Shown: in pieces, positions 1 to 6,582 of the stretch | Layout of the letters: the number at the start of each line of letters is the position of its first letter | Numbering within the stretch: the first letter of the stretch is position 1 | Origin: Faeciplasma avium | Lineage (GTDB): Bacteria; Bacillota; Clostridia; Oscillospirales; Ruminococcaceae | Length of the DNA: 13,098 nucleotides | Reading direction: 5' to 3' | NCBI GenBank assembly: GCA_018713505.1 | Contig: DVOL01000016.1 | Span: 1 to 13,098 of the forward strand | The notes under the pieces: generated by a model | Told to the model about the DNA's origin: nothing | The model's input: the letters and a program-made list of their open reading frames with translations, nothing else | Database searches by the model: none | Program-made: the position numbers and the translations under genes

Positions 1-153
1 TTTATTCTTGTATCTTGTGTAGATTGCCCCCGTAGTAACACCGGCTTTTTCGGCGATCTTGTGCAGAGAGGCTTTCTGAAAGCCGTAAGCAAGAAATTCC
101 GAATAAGCAGCCTGAATGATCCCATCATCCAGGGAATGATCCCTATTGGCCAT
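1..153 (-). CDS. TetR/AcrR-family regulator, N-terminal part (runs off left edge)
   Basis: The first 51 codons of a TetR-type repressor are present; the rest lies beyond the window. Read leftward from the ATG at 153, the protein begins MANRDHSLDDGIIQAAYSEF and continues through FQKASLHKIAEKAGVTTGAIYTRYKNK. That is the standard TetR DNA-binding domain: helix 1 with 'AAYSEFLAYGF', then the helix-turn-helix 'IAEKAGVTTGAIYTRYKNK', whose G(V/I)xxGxxYxxxxxK pattern is diagnostic. AGAGGAG, about 7 nt upstream of the ATG, fixes the start. The gene has its own perfect-consensus promoter overlapped by a palindrome (see 176-233), so autorepression is likely. Ligand and target cannot be inferred, because the ligand-binding domain is missing. 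Its position beside a recombinase remnant suggests mobile-element cargo. Confidence 0.85.
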   Translation of the reverse strand, partial: MANRDHSLDDGIIQAAYSEFLAYGFQKASLHKIAEKAGVTTGAIYTRYKNK

Positions 154-175
154 GTCTTCACTCCTCTGCGCCTAA

Positions 176-209
176 ATAATAACATCATTATCGATAACGA
201 CATTATTAT
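176..209. promoter_or_regulatory. 34-bp imperfect palindrome, probable TetR operator
   Basis: The centre is the perfect 10-bp palindrome TTATCGATAA (188-197). The 12-bp flanks (176-187 and 198-209) pair as inverted repeats at 9 of 12 positions. The right arm covers most of the -10 hexamer (205-210), and the core lies over the expected transcription start. A dimer bound here would block initiation. Symmetric sites of this kind directly upstream of a TetR gene are normally its autoregulatory operator; binding itself is inferred. Confidence 0.7.
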
Positions 210-233
210 AGCGTTCTTTTTGCTGCTTGTCAA
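205..233 (-). promoter_or_regulatory. Perfect sigma-A promoter of the TetR-type gene
   Basis: On the minus strand, -35 TTGACA (228-233) and -10 TATAAT (205-210) are separated by exactly 17 nt. Both hexamers match consensus perfectly. Transcription would start around 198 and run leftward into the TetR-type gene. A promoter this strong is usual for genes held off by a repressor, which fits the overlapping palindrome. Confidence 0.85.
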
Positions 234-270
234 TGCGAATTGCACACTGCTTTGCAAAAACACTCCTTGA

Positions 271-975
271 CAAATCTCGTCTCAGAAAGCCCTGCTGAGC
301 AAATACGCCGCCGATCATGGATTTCGGAACACCCGGTTCTTCGTGGACGATGGCTTCTCAGGAACCAGCTTTCAAAGGCCGGGGTTCCAGGAGATGATGC
401 GATATGTGGAGGATTACAGCGTATCCGCTGTAATTGTCAAAGACCTGTCCCGGCTGGGCAGGGAGTATTCCTACATGGGGCGATTGCAGGATTTCATCTT
501 TCCTGCCTATGACGTCCGCTTTATTGCCATCAACGACGATGTGGACAGCGCCAAAGGGGAAAATGATTTTGCGGTGTTCAAAAATGTATTCAACGACTAC
601 TACGCCAAGGATACCAGCAAGAAAATCCGGGCAGTGGTTAAGATGCGGGGCGAAGCCGGGGAGCATCTCGCCAGCAATCCGCCCTATGGGTACATAAAAG
701 ATCCGCAGGACAAAAAGAAATGGATTGTGGACGAAGAAGCGGCAAAGGTGGTGCAGCGCATTTTCAACCTCTGCATTGCGGGGAAAGGCCCTATGCAGAT
801 CGCAAAAATCTTCACAGCCGACAAGGTGCTGACCGTCACCGCCTATCACGCCAGGCAAAAGGGCTGGGTCATGCCGGAGAACCTATACCGTTGGAATACC
901 AACGCCGTGCTTAGAATTTTGGAGCGGCGGGAGGCTGTCCTACCCGCCGCCCGGCAATCAATTCACCACGGCTAA
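271..975 (+). pseudogene. Large serine recombinase remnant, both ends lost
   Basis: This open frame follows a TGA at 268-270 and reads QISSQKALLSKYAADHGF, then FFVDDGFSGTSFQRPGF, then VKDLSRLGREYSYMG. These are the middle and end of a serine-recombinase catalytic domain. About codons 125-215 match the following 'Recombinase' domain (HLASNPPYGYIKD, IFNLCIAGKGPMQIAKI, LYRWNTNAVLRILERRE). The N-terminal strand with the catalytic serine (usually YxRxS) is absent. After 'ILERRE' (about 926) the resemblance stops and the frame closes on 'AVLPAARQSIHHG', with the stop inside a hairpin loop. The zinc-ribbon/coiled-coil C-terminal region of these site-specific transposon recombinases is missing. The family is typical of Clostridial conjugative and mobilisable elements. 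A GTG at 343 could start a shorter protein, but it would be catalytically dead. Ile and Arg codon choice differs from the rest of the window, suggesting a foreign origin. Confidence 0.85.
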
Positions 976-986
976 AGCCGTGGTGA
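963..986. repeat. Perfect 10-bp hairpin resembling an IS200/IS605-family end
   Basis: TCACCACGGC and GCCGTGGTGA pair perfectly around a 4-nt TAAA loop. The preceding 'CAATCAATTCACCACGG' context resembles the subterminal hairpins recognised by IS200/IS605 transposases. No transposase or TnpB gene is present. It sits exactly where the recombinase frame loses its similarity, so it may be what is left of an insertion that truncated that gene. There is no T-run on either strand, so it is not a normal terminator. Confidence 0.45.
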
Positions 987-1017
987 CTCACTTTGCACAT
1001 GGGGGAGGCCTTGCACT

Positions 1018-1049
1018 CTTTTTAAGCTGGTCCGGGCTTAGCTAAAAAG
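1018..1049. repeat. Inverted repeat just 3' of the alpha-glucuronidase gene
   Basis: CTTTTTAAGCT (1018-1028) and AGCTAAAAAG (1040-1049) form a near-perfect inverted repeat with one bulged A. It begins 2 nt beyond the end of the leftward gku-type operon. It could act as an operon-end structure or weak terminator, although there is no separate T-run after the stem. Confidence 0.3.
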
Positions 1050-1050
1050 G

Positions 1051-3024
1051 CTATTCGTAGATTTTTCTTCCCAGAGCGTCGGGAATCTCGGTGAGGCGGT
1101 AGAAGTAGGTATTTATGCGGTCCCGCCACTCGGTTGAGTGCTCTGCCTGGAAGCGAAGCCTTTTTAGGACTCTTTCATAGACCTCGCCGTCCAGCCTTCC
1201 CTCAAGCTCCTGCCACAGCCTGACAAACTCTGCGGCGGTGTCTGCGCCCTCGAAGTGGTCGCTGTAGATTCTTTGCAGGAGCGTCCTGCCGTCACGCATT
1301 ATATGGTCGAAGCGGACCCGGTGGAAGAACAGAAGAAGCTCCTCCGGGCAGGTTTTTACCTCGTTGTAGAGGCTGAAAAGAGGCTCGGGATACTGCCTTG
1401 CATAGCCTGTGCCACGGTCGGAGCGGTCCCTGCCGATTGCGCTGTGGCTTGCACGGTGATAGGTCCCCCAGCGGTCGTACTCGTAGCCGTCGACATTTGG
1501 ACCGAAGTGGTGATTTGGGTTGACCATCCAGCCGATTCCCAGAGGTGCGGTGTACTTCTCGTAGGCGTCAAGGCTTGAAAGCAGGATTTTCAGCATGTTT
1601 CTCAAAACCAGCTCGTCCCTGCCGTAGGTAAGCAGAATCCAGCCCTCGGCGATTTCCTCGGGGCTTAGGGTGGGGTCGAAGGCGAGCGCTCCGAAGCCGA
1701 ACAGGTTTGCCGCCGCCAGGTCGTGACCCGTCCAGTTCGGGTCGCTTCCCGTGTTCATGACGGCGCAGATTCCAAAGCTTGAGGACGGGGAGTTCTTCCC
1801 GGCGACAATGTCCCTTACCAGGCTGTAGCGGCTTCCCGAGTGGGTGTCAAAGTCAAGGACCTCCTTAAAGGCCGGCATGAGATAGCAGACATGGCGCTGC
1901 TGACCCGTATACTCCTGCGCTATCTGGAACTCGAGCATGATGTTGGTCTTTTTAAGACCTCCGAACAGCGGATGGACAGGCTCACGCACCTGGAAGTCCA
2001 CCGGTCCGTTTTTAATCTGGAGGATTACATTGTCGTCAAACTTGCCGTCGAGACCGATAAAGCCGTCGTAGCTCTGGGCGGCACGGTCTGTTTTGTTGTC
2101 ACGCCAGTCCTGCTGGCAGTTGTAGACAAAGCACCGCCATATGACTCTGCCGCCGTAGGGCTTAACAGCCCTTGCCAGCATATTTGCGCCCTCGGCGTGG
2201 GTGCGTCCGTAGGCAAACGGTCCGAACTCGCCCTCGGAGTCCGCCTTGACAAGATAGCCTCCGAAGCCGGGCAGGGAGCTAAAGAGCTGCCCGCTAGTCT
2301 CGCTCCACCACGCCTGCACACGGCTGTCGGCAGGGTCTGCCGTGTCCATGCCGCCGACCCGTATGGTCGAGGCGAAGTTGATGGAAAGATAGAGGCTTAT
2401 TCCCCAGCCGTCAAGAATCTCGGCAAGCCTTATTAGCTGACTGCGGTGCCTTTCGGTGAGCAAAAACGCCGCCTCTCCCCTGACATTTACATTGTTTATG
2501 GCGACGGCGTTTATACCTATCGACGCCATCAGCCTTGCATAGTCGGCGGTCCTCTCGTTTACAACCACCTTATTGTCCTTAAAGAAAAAGCTTGCCCCCG
2601 AGTAGCCTCTTTCAATCGAGCCGTCCATATTGTCCCAGTGGTCAGCCATCCTGATGGGGGAGTGGGGCTTGCATTCAAGCTTAAAGTCGCCGCCAAGACC
2701 CTTGGTCTTGAAGATGTATATCAGCCTGAAGCTGCCGTAGATAAGCCCATGGTGACCTCCTGAGCGCACCGAGTAGATTCTGCCGTCCTTTATCAGCGTG
2801 TAGCCCTCGGAGTCAAGCTCGGGGTCTATTACCAGCCTTATGACATAGTCGGTGTCAATCCCGGAGGAAAGAGGCTGTGAGCCGGTCATCACGGTTACGG
2901 CGAGGGTAAGCTCGCTCAGGATATTTTCAATATCCCTGCCGCTCTCCAGGGTAATCAAGGAAAAGCTCCTGCCCTTTAGGGACTCTACCGGCTCATAGTC
3001 GAGCCAAAGCCTTGTGTAATCCAT
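1051..3024 (-). CDS. aguA: GH67 alpha-glucuronidase
   Basis: This 657-residue cytoplasmic glycoside hydrolase has no signal peptide. The GH67 family removes 4-O-methyl-glucuronic acid (or glucuronic acid) from the non-reducing end of aldouronic acids, the branched xylo-oligosaccharides made by xylanases. An N-terminal beta-rich domain covers about 1-120. It is followed by the TIM barrel, starting at HSPIRMADHWDNMDGSIERG (121-140), and a helical C-terminal domain. Catalytic signatures are present: VKADSEGEFGP with the acid Glu264, and GPVDFQVREP with Asp343 followed 28 residues later by Glu371 in LEFQIAQEYTG. That Asp-Glu spacing matches the catalytic pair of characterised GH67 enzymes. Length is close to the usual 670-690. 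The ATG is preceded by AAGGAGG at good spacing. It is the last gene of a leftward operon, 19 bp after the ROK-like gene, which suggests control by xylan-derived sugars. Confidence 0.95.
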   Translation of the reverse strand: MDYTRLWLDYEPVESLKGRSFSLITLESGRDIENILSELTLAVTVMTGSQPLSSGIDTDYVIRLVIDPELDSEGYTLIKDGRIYSVRSGGHHGLIYGSFRLIYIFKTKGLGGDFKLECKPHSPIRMADHWDNMDGSIERGYSGASFFFKDNKVVVNERTADYARLMASIGINAVAINNVNVRGEAAFLLTERHRSQLIRLAEILDGWGISLYLSINFASTIRVGGMDTADPADSRVQAWWSETSGQLFSSLPGFGGYLVKADSEGEFGPFAYGRTHAEGANMLARAVKPYGGRVIWRCFVYNCQQDWRDNKTDRAAQSYDGFIGLDGKFDDNVILQIKNGPVDFQVREPVHPLFGGLKKTNIMLEFQIAQEYTGQQRHVCYLMPAFKEVLDFDTHSGSRYSLVRDIVAGKNSPSSSFGICAVMNTGSDPNWTGHDLAAANLFGFGALAFDPTLSPEEIAEGWILLTYGRDELVLRNMLKILLSSLDAYEKYTAPLGIGWMVNPNHHFGPNVDGYEYDRWGTYHRASHSAIGRDRSDRGTGYARQYPEPLFSLYNEVKTCPEELLLFFHRVRFDHIMRDGRTLLQRIYSDHFEGADTAAEFVRLWQELEGRLDGEVYERVLKRLRFQAEHSTEWRDRINTYFYRLTEIPDALGRKIYE

Positions 3025-3043
3025 AGTTTTGCGCCTCCTTATA

Positions 3044-3628
3044 TTATTCGTATATAAAAGCCCTTACCACTCTTGCGCAGCCATAGATGTAAAGGCTGCC
3101 CGGGTCAATTGGGAGGGAAAGATAGGCGAGCGAGTATTCGGCGTAGGCGCCGCTGCCCTCCAGAAAAAGGGGATGGCCTAAAAGACTTGGATTTTTAGGA
3201 AGCGTGGCAAGAATGTCCTCGCCGGCGCAAAGCCCCGCTCCCAAGAGCCCAGAAGGCTCAAGACAGCAGTTTTTAAGGAGCCCTAACGACAGCTCCCTTG
3301 CCGCTAAAAGAAGAGGAGCGCCGCCGGCGTCTATGCTGACAGACTCGAGGGCTTTTCCCCTCGGGGTGGCGATTCCCGCACTCAAAACTCCCCCGTGAAG
3401 CCCGATTCCAAGAGTCAGCCCCCACCCGGGGTCAAGGTCTAAAAGGGCAGGCCGCCGTCCCCTTTGGGTCTTAGAGCCTCCCGACTCGCTTAGCACACCG
3501 TTTTTTAAGAGCTGAGCCGTGACCTCGCTCACTCTGGAGCTTGAAAGCCCGGTCGAGGCGATTATACTGCTTCTTGAGCACGGTCCGTTCTCAAGAATGA
3601 AGCTTAGTACCCTTTTTGCTGCCTTCAT
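3044..3628 (-). CDS. Short ROK/XylR-like regulator (winged helix plus half a ROK domain)
   Basis: The 194-aa protein starts with a MarR-like winged helix (about 1-50; LSFILENGPCSRSSIIASTG, then SSSRVSEVTAQLLKNGVL). The typical ROK linker GRRPALLDLDP (57-67) follows, then an N-lobe like that of ROK repressors such as XylR (LGIGLHGGVLSAGIATPRGKAL, 73-94). ROK regulators are normally about 380-400 aa. This one stops at the strand that would open the C-terminal lobe (SLYIYGCARVVRAFIYE), so it lacks the sugar-binding second lobe and the zinc Cys cluster. The phosphate-binding 'GIDxGGT' is changed to 'GIGLHGG', and 'END' near 157 to 'EGS'. The ATG (GGAAAG about 6-10 nt upstream) overlaps the kinase end by 38 bp, suggesting translational coupling. 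A good RBS for the next gene follows the stop, so this looks like a settled gene rather than a fresh frameshift. A role in controlling the GH67 gene is inferred. Confidence 0.7.
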   Translation of the reverse strand: MKAAKRVLSFILENGPCSRSSIIASTGLSSSRVSEVTAQLLKNGVLSESGGSKTQRGRRPALLDLDPGWGLTLGIGLHGGVLSAGIATPRGKALESVSIDAGGAPLLLAARELSLGLLKNCCLEPSGLLGAGLCAGEDILATLPKNPSLLGHPLFLEGSGAYAEYSLAYLSLPIDPGSLYIYGCARVVRAFIYE

Positions 3629-5090
3629 CTTCTCTTTCCTGACCCAGCTTAATCTCGAACCAGAAGGTGGAGCCGCTCCCCAGCTCGCTGGAGACTCCGA
3701 ACCTGTAGCCGTGCTGCTCTAGTATCTCCTTTACGATAGAAAGCCCCAGCCCCGTTCCTACGATATCCCTTTTCGTCCTCTCGACACGGTAGTAGCGGTC
3801 GAATATCAGAGGGAGCTTTTCTTTTGGTATTCCAAGCCCGAAGTCCTGTATCTCTATCCTGACGGCGTGGGGGAGGTTTTTCTGCCTCACGATTATAAGC
3901 CTTGAATCGCCGGAGTAGTTCACGGCGTTGTTTATAAAGTTGAACATTACCTGCGAGAGCTTGGCTCTGTCGGCGTACAGCCTAAGGTCGGAGTCTGTCT
4001 CCAGCCTTAGCTCAAAGCCCTTGCTTTCCTGGAGCACGGTGTATCTTGACAGGATGTCGTTTAGAAACTCATGGCAGTAAAACCACTCCCTTTTCAGCTC
4101 GGAGCCCTTGCTCTGGAGCTTTGAAAGCTCCATGAGGCTGCTCACAAGCTCAGAGAGCCTGTCCGCCTCGTCGATAATGACGGCAAGATGCTCGCTCCTT
4201 TTCTCGGGATTGTCGCCTGATAGGTCCCTTATCATCTCGGCGTACGCCTTTATCATCGTGAGGGGAGTCCTCAGGTCGTGGGAGACATTGGCAATAAGCT
4301 CGTTTCTGAGGCTGTCCACCTTTGAAATCTCGGTTGCGGCGTAGTTAAGGGTGTCGGCAAGCTCGTTAATCTCGAGGTAGGAGCCTGCCTCGAAGTGGGT
4401 GGAGTAGTCGCCTGCTGCGAGCCTTGACGCCGAGGCTGTTATATTTGTAAACGGTCCCGATATCCTTGCTGACAGCGCAGTGGTGATAAGCAGGGCGATT
4501 ATAAAGGTTATCACCGTGATTATTACAAACTGCTCCTTGATTATCTCCTCGGTGGAGCCTATAGGCTCGAGGGCGGCGTTGATAAACAAAAGATAGCCGG
4601 GAGCTGTTATACTGCGATAGGACAAAATATTGCCGTAAAGCAGCTCGGTTGTGCCGAACCGCTCGTTCTGGAACACCTCGTAGATGGCCGAGTCGGAGTC
4701 CTTTTGCAGGCGGTTGCGGTACTCAAACAGGAGGTAGCTGTTCTCCTTTAGGAAAACCGACTGCCCGCTCATATAGTCGCTGGAGACGATGATATTTCCG
4801 TTCCAGTCGGTGATTGCAATAGCCATGCCGTTCTTGTAGGCAAGCTCCTCCACCAGCTCCTCCACCGATTTGGGGGACTCGTCGTCAAATACCGAGGATA
4901 TCTTCATGCTGGTGCGTACTATCTTCCTGCGCTTTGAAAGCTCGTAGTATTTGTCAAGGGTCACTATCTGGAAAAACCAGATAAGAATCAGAATGACCAG
5001 CGTAAACACCGAAAAATACAGCCAGACGGTGCTTCTCAGCGTAGGTGCGGTATCGTGAGGACGCTGCCTTTTATCCGTTGATGTTGTCAA
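3591..5090 (-). CDS. HAMP-domain sensor histidine kinase
   Basis: The kinase is 499 residues long. TM1 is about 22-44 and TM2 about 187-207, bracketing a ~140-residue external sensor region that contains a Cache/PAS-like stretch (MAIAITDWNGNIIVSSDY). HAMP follows (about 208-260), then the H-box NVSHDLRTPL with the phosphorylated His271. The ATP-binding domain has an N-box (NFINNAVNYS, 384-393), G1 (DFGLGIP, 416-422) and G2 (GTGLGL, 445-450). All kinase motifs are intact. The signal sensed cannot be read from the sequence. Position next to a GH67 gene suggests a carbohydrate or envelope cue, but this arrangement also fits a general TCS. The frame begins at a TTG (5090) that overlaps the response-regulator end by 20 bp; its RBS (GAGAGG, about 14 nt upstream) is weak, so the start is uncertain. 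Its 3' end overlaps the ROK-like gene. Confidence 0.95.
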   Translation of the reverse strand: MTTSTDKRQRPHDTAPTLRSTVWLYFSVFTLVILILIWFFQIVTLDKYYELSKRRKIVRTSMKISSVFDDESPKSVEELVEELAYKNGMAIAITDWNGNIIVSSDYMSGQSVFLKENSYLLFEYRNRLQKDSDSAIYEVFQNERFGTTELLYGNILSYRSITAPGYLLFINAALEPIGSTEEIIKEQFVIITVITFIIALLITTALSARISGPFTNITASASRLAAGDYSTHFEAGSYLEINELADTLNYAATEISKVDSLRNELIANVSHDLRTPLTMIKAYAEMIRDLSGDNPEKRSEHLAVIIDEADRLSELVSSLMELSKLQSKGSELKREWFYCHEFLNDILSRYTVLQESKGFELRLETDSDLRLYADRAKLSQVMFNFINNAVNYSGDSRLIIVRQKNLPHAVRIEIQDFGLGIPKEKLPLIFDRYYRVERTKRDIVGTGLGLSIVKEILEQHGYRFGVSSELGSGSTFWFEIKLGQEREDEGSKKGTKLHS

Positions 5091-5751
5091 ACTTGTATCC
5101 CAATCCTCTCAGGGTAATAATAAGGTCTCTATACGGTCCCAGGCTGTTTCTGAGCATCTTTATATGGGTGTCGACCGTTCTGTCGTCGCCGTAGAAGTCA
5201 AAGCCCCAGACCTCCTCTAAAAGCTTCTCTCTTGACATTGCGATGTTCATATTCCTCGCCAGATAGAAAAGGATATCGTATTCCTTGGGGGTCATCTGAG
5301 CCTTTTTGCCGTCTATGGTGACCTCCCTTGCCGCAAAGTTAATCTCAAGCCCCTTGTATCTTAGGACATCCTCCGACTTGGGAGCCTGCCTGCGGTTTAT
5401 TGCGACCCTTATCCTCGCCAAAAGCTCCTTGGGAGAAAACGGCTTTACGACATAATCGTCGACCCCGACCTCGAAGCCGAAAAGCTTGTCGTACTCCTCG
5501 CCTCTGGCGGAGAGCATGATTATCGGGACATCGGAGAGCTTTTTTATCTCCTTGCAGGCGGAAAAGCCGTCCAGCTTGGGCATCATGACATCCATTATTA
5601 TGCAGTCGTAGCCGTCCTTTTCGGCTTTGACCTTTTTTATGGCCTCCATGCCGTCGCACGCCTGGTCGACCTCGTAGCCGTCAAATACGGCGTATTCCTT
5701 TACCACCTCACGGATTTTATCCTCATCGTCCACTATAAGAATCTTAGGCAT
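5071..5751 (-). CDS. OmpR/PhoB-family response regulator
   Basis: The regulator is 226 aa when started at the ATG at 5751. A GTG nine bases upstream (5760) is also in frame, but AGAAAGG sits about 8 nt before the ATG and abuts the GTG, so the ATG is preferred. The receiver domain (about 1-120) has acidic residues D8/D9 (KILIVDDE), phospho-acceptor D54 (IIMDVMMPKLDG), and K103 (VVKPFSP). The C-terminal winged helix (about 128-226) has the OmpR-type signatures LTPKEYDIL-like (MTPKEYDILFYLARN), VDTHIKMLR and RGLGYKFD. It is first in the leftward operon and partners the overlapping kinase. Likely targets are its own operon and other envelope or sugar genes; no target site could be identified. Confidence 0.95.
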   Translation of the reverse strand: MPKILIVDDEDKIREVVKEYAVFDGYEVDQACDGMEAIKKVKAEKDGYDCIIMDVMMPKLDGFSACKEIKKLSDVPIIMLSARGEEYDKLFGFEVGVDDYVVKPFSPKELLARIRVAINRRQAPKSEDVLRYKGLEINFAAREVTIDGKKAQMTPKEYDILFYLARNMNIAMSREKLLEEVWGFDFYGDDRTVDTHIKMLRNSLGPYRDLIITLRGLGYKFDNING

Positions 5752-5800
5752 ACAAAGCACCCTTTCTGTCAGTTGATTTAATATATAATAGGTCAGAATA

Positions 5801-5809
5801 ATTATAGCA
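5801..5809 (-). promoter_or_regulatory. Extended -10 promoter of the TCS-ROK-aguA operon
   Basis: On the minus strand TGCTATAAT is a perfect extended -10 element (TGn plus TATAAT), about 50 bp upstream of the response-regulator ATG. No good -35 lies at 17 bp, which extended -10 promoters tolerate. A weaker alternative uses TTGCTA with TATATA 17 nt further on. The surrounding ~70 bp is very AT-rich, unlike the rest of the window. Confidence 0.6.
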
Positions 5810-5881
5810 AATAATTGTGTCTAAATTATGAAAAGCCACCGATTTTTTTATGTTATCACCCGCTTTATCCTCGGGAGGCAT

Positions 5882-5914
5882 AAAAAAGCGCCCGGAGGCA
5901 TCAGCCCTCGGGCG
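5882..5914 (-). terminator. Rho-independent terminator, leftward
   Basis: Read leftward, CGCCCG.AGG pairs with CCT.CCGGGCG (9 bp with one bulge, 7-nt loop) and is followed directly by six T. It would stop transcripts coming from the NrdD-like gene before the two-component operon promoter, insulating the two units. Confidence 0.75.
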
Positions 5915-6168
5915 GGTCTTTGGAAAAGTCTGTTCGCAAAATGTAAAGGCCTTAGCCCGTCCTTTTCAGAAGGCGGCAGGGGGCTGTAAAGGACACGGTC
6001 TTTGGGACAGAGTCCCGCTTGTGTAATCCGCAGAGGAGAAAGCCTCGGCCGAAAGACAGTATCCCGATAAACCGAACACCCGGCGACTTTTGCCGCCGGG
6101 CGTCTACTCTAAGGAGAGCATCTACTTTAAGGCAGATGCCTTATTTGGTGATTTTACCGCCTGCCGGC
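5915..6168. other. Non-coding stretch with several small hairpins
   Basis: No gene is supported here. Visible structures are GGGAC-AGA-GTCCC (6004-6016), CCCGGCG with CGCCGGG around an 8-nt loop (6079-6100), and a two-copy 18-bp imperfect tandem repeat (6100-6135; unit GCRTCTACTYTAAGG...). The second hairpin or the repeat could be the 3' end structure of the NrdD-like transcript, but none has a proper T-run in the leftward direction before the terminator at 5882-5914. Confidence 0.5.
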
Positions 6169-6432
6169 TCAGACCGAGTGCTTAACCCTGTCGGTGACCT
6201 CGGCACGCTTGGCGTTGTTGAACCTGTCAAGAGTGCCGACCAGATAGCCGGTAATCCTGCGGATTCTCTCGAAGCCGGCGGGAGCGAAGTGGTACTGGAT
6301 GTCGACAAAGTCGCCGTCCAGTCTGAGGGTCATCTCGTCAATGGTCCTGCCCTTGTAGAGCCTCTCGGCACGGGAGACATAAGCGTCTATCTCGCTTTGG
6401 GCGAGTGTTCCGTTTGTGACATTGATTTTCAT
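6169..6432 (-). CDS. Stand-alone NrdD-like glycyl-radical domain protein
   Basis: The 87-aa protein ends with FERIRRITGYLVGTLDRFNN (54-73) and then AKRAEVTDRVKHSV. This matches the extreme C-terminus of class III anaerobic ribonucleotide reductase (NrdD), where the 'RVxGYL ... N..K..E...R..H' segment carries the radical glycine; the equivalent here is Gly62. The first ~50 residues (MKINVTNGTLAQSEIDAYVS, DEMTLRLDGDFVDIQYHF) are not part of that motif. The four zinc cysteines that precede the radical loop in NrdD, and the whole catalytic barrel, are missing. The protein therefore cannot be a reductase alone. By analogy with GrcA/YfiD, a free glycyl-radical domain that repairs pyruvate formate-lyase, it might serve as a replacement domain; this is inference. 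The start is the ATG at 6432, with AGAAAGGA about 9 nt upstream. It has its own strong promoter. Confidence 0.75.
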   Translation of the reverse strand: MKINVTNGTLAQSEIDAYVSRAERLYKGRTIDEMTLRLDGDFVDIQYHFAPAGFERIRRITGYLVGTLDRFNNAKRAEVTDRVKHSV

Positions 6433-6446
6433 ATTTTAGCATCCTT

Positions 6447-6514
6447 TCTATATCAGACTGCGGTAAGGCTGTTACCGTCCCGGTTTGAATCTAAAAATTG
6501 TGTTCTGATATAGA
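6447..6514. promoter_or_regulatory. 11-bp inverted repeat framing the NrdD-like leader
   Basis: TCTATATCAGA (6447-6457) and its exact inverse TCTGATATAGA (6504-6514) flank the leader. The upstream copy begins at the -10 element and covers the start site. The other ends at the ribosome binding site. A 6-bp hairpin (6461-6477) sits between them. Either a two-site operator or an mRNA fold is possible, but the promoter-side arm is largely upstream of the expected transcript start, which favours a DNA-level role. Confidence 0.5.
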
Positions 6515-6542
6515 GAATAGCACAAGATGTTGTGTTTGTCAA
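6514..6542 (-). promoter_or_regulatory. Sigma-A promoter of the NrdD-like gene
   Basis: On the minus strand, -35 TTGACA (6537-6542) lies exactly 17 nt from -10 TATTCT (6514-6519). Start of transcription is expected near 6507, giving a ~75-nt leader that contains the hairpin CGGTAA-N5-TTACCG (6461-6477). Confidence 0.85.
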
Positions 6543-6582
6543 TAGCTTTTTTAAAAACGGAGAGAATTTTTTTGCCACGGGA

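Noticed and set aside
1..1000. CRISPR array or complete transposon
   Set aside because: There are no regularly spaced repeats, and no intact transposase, terminal repeats or target-site duplication could be identified within the window.
1840..2436. 198-aa rightward ORF inside the GH67 gene
   Set aside because: It is a shadow of the alpha-glucuronidase coding strand, with no RBS or domain.
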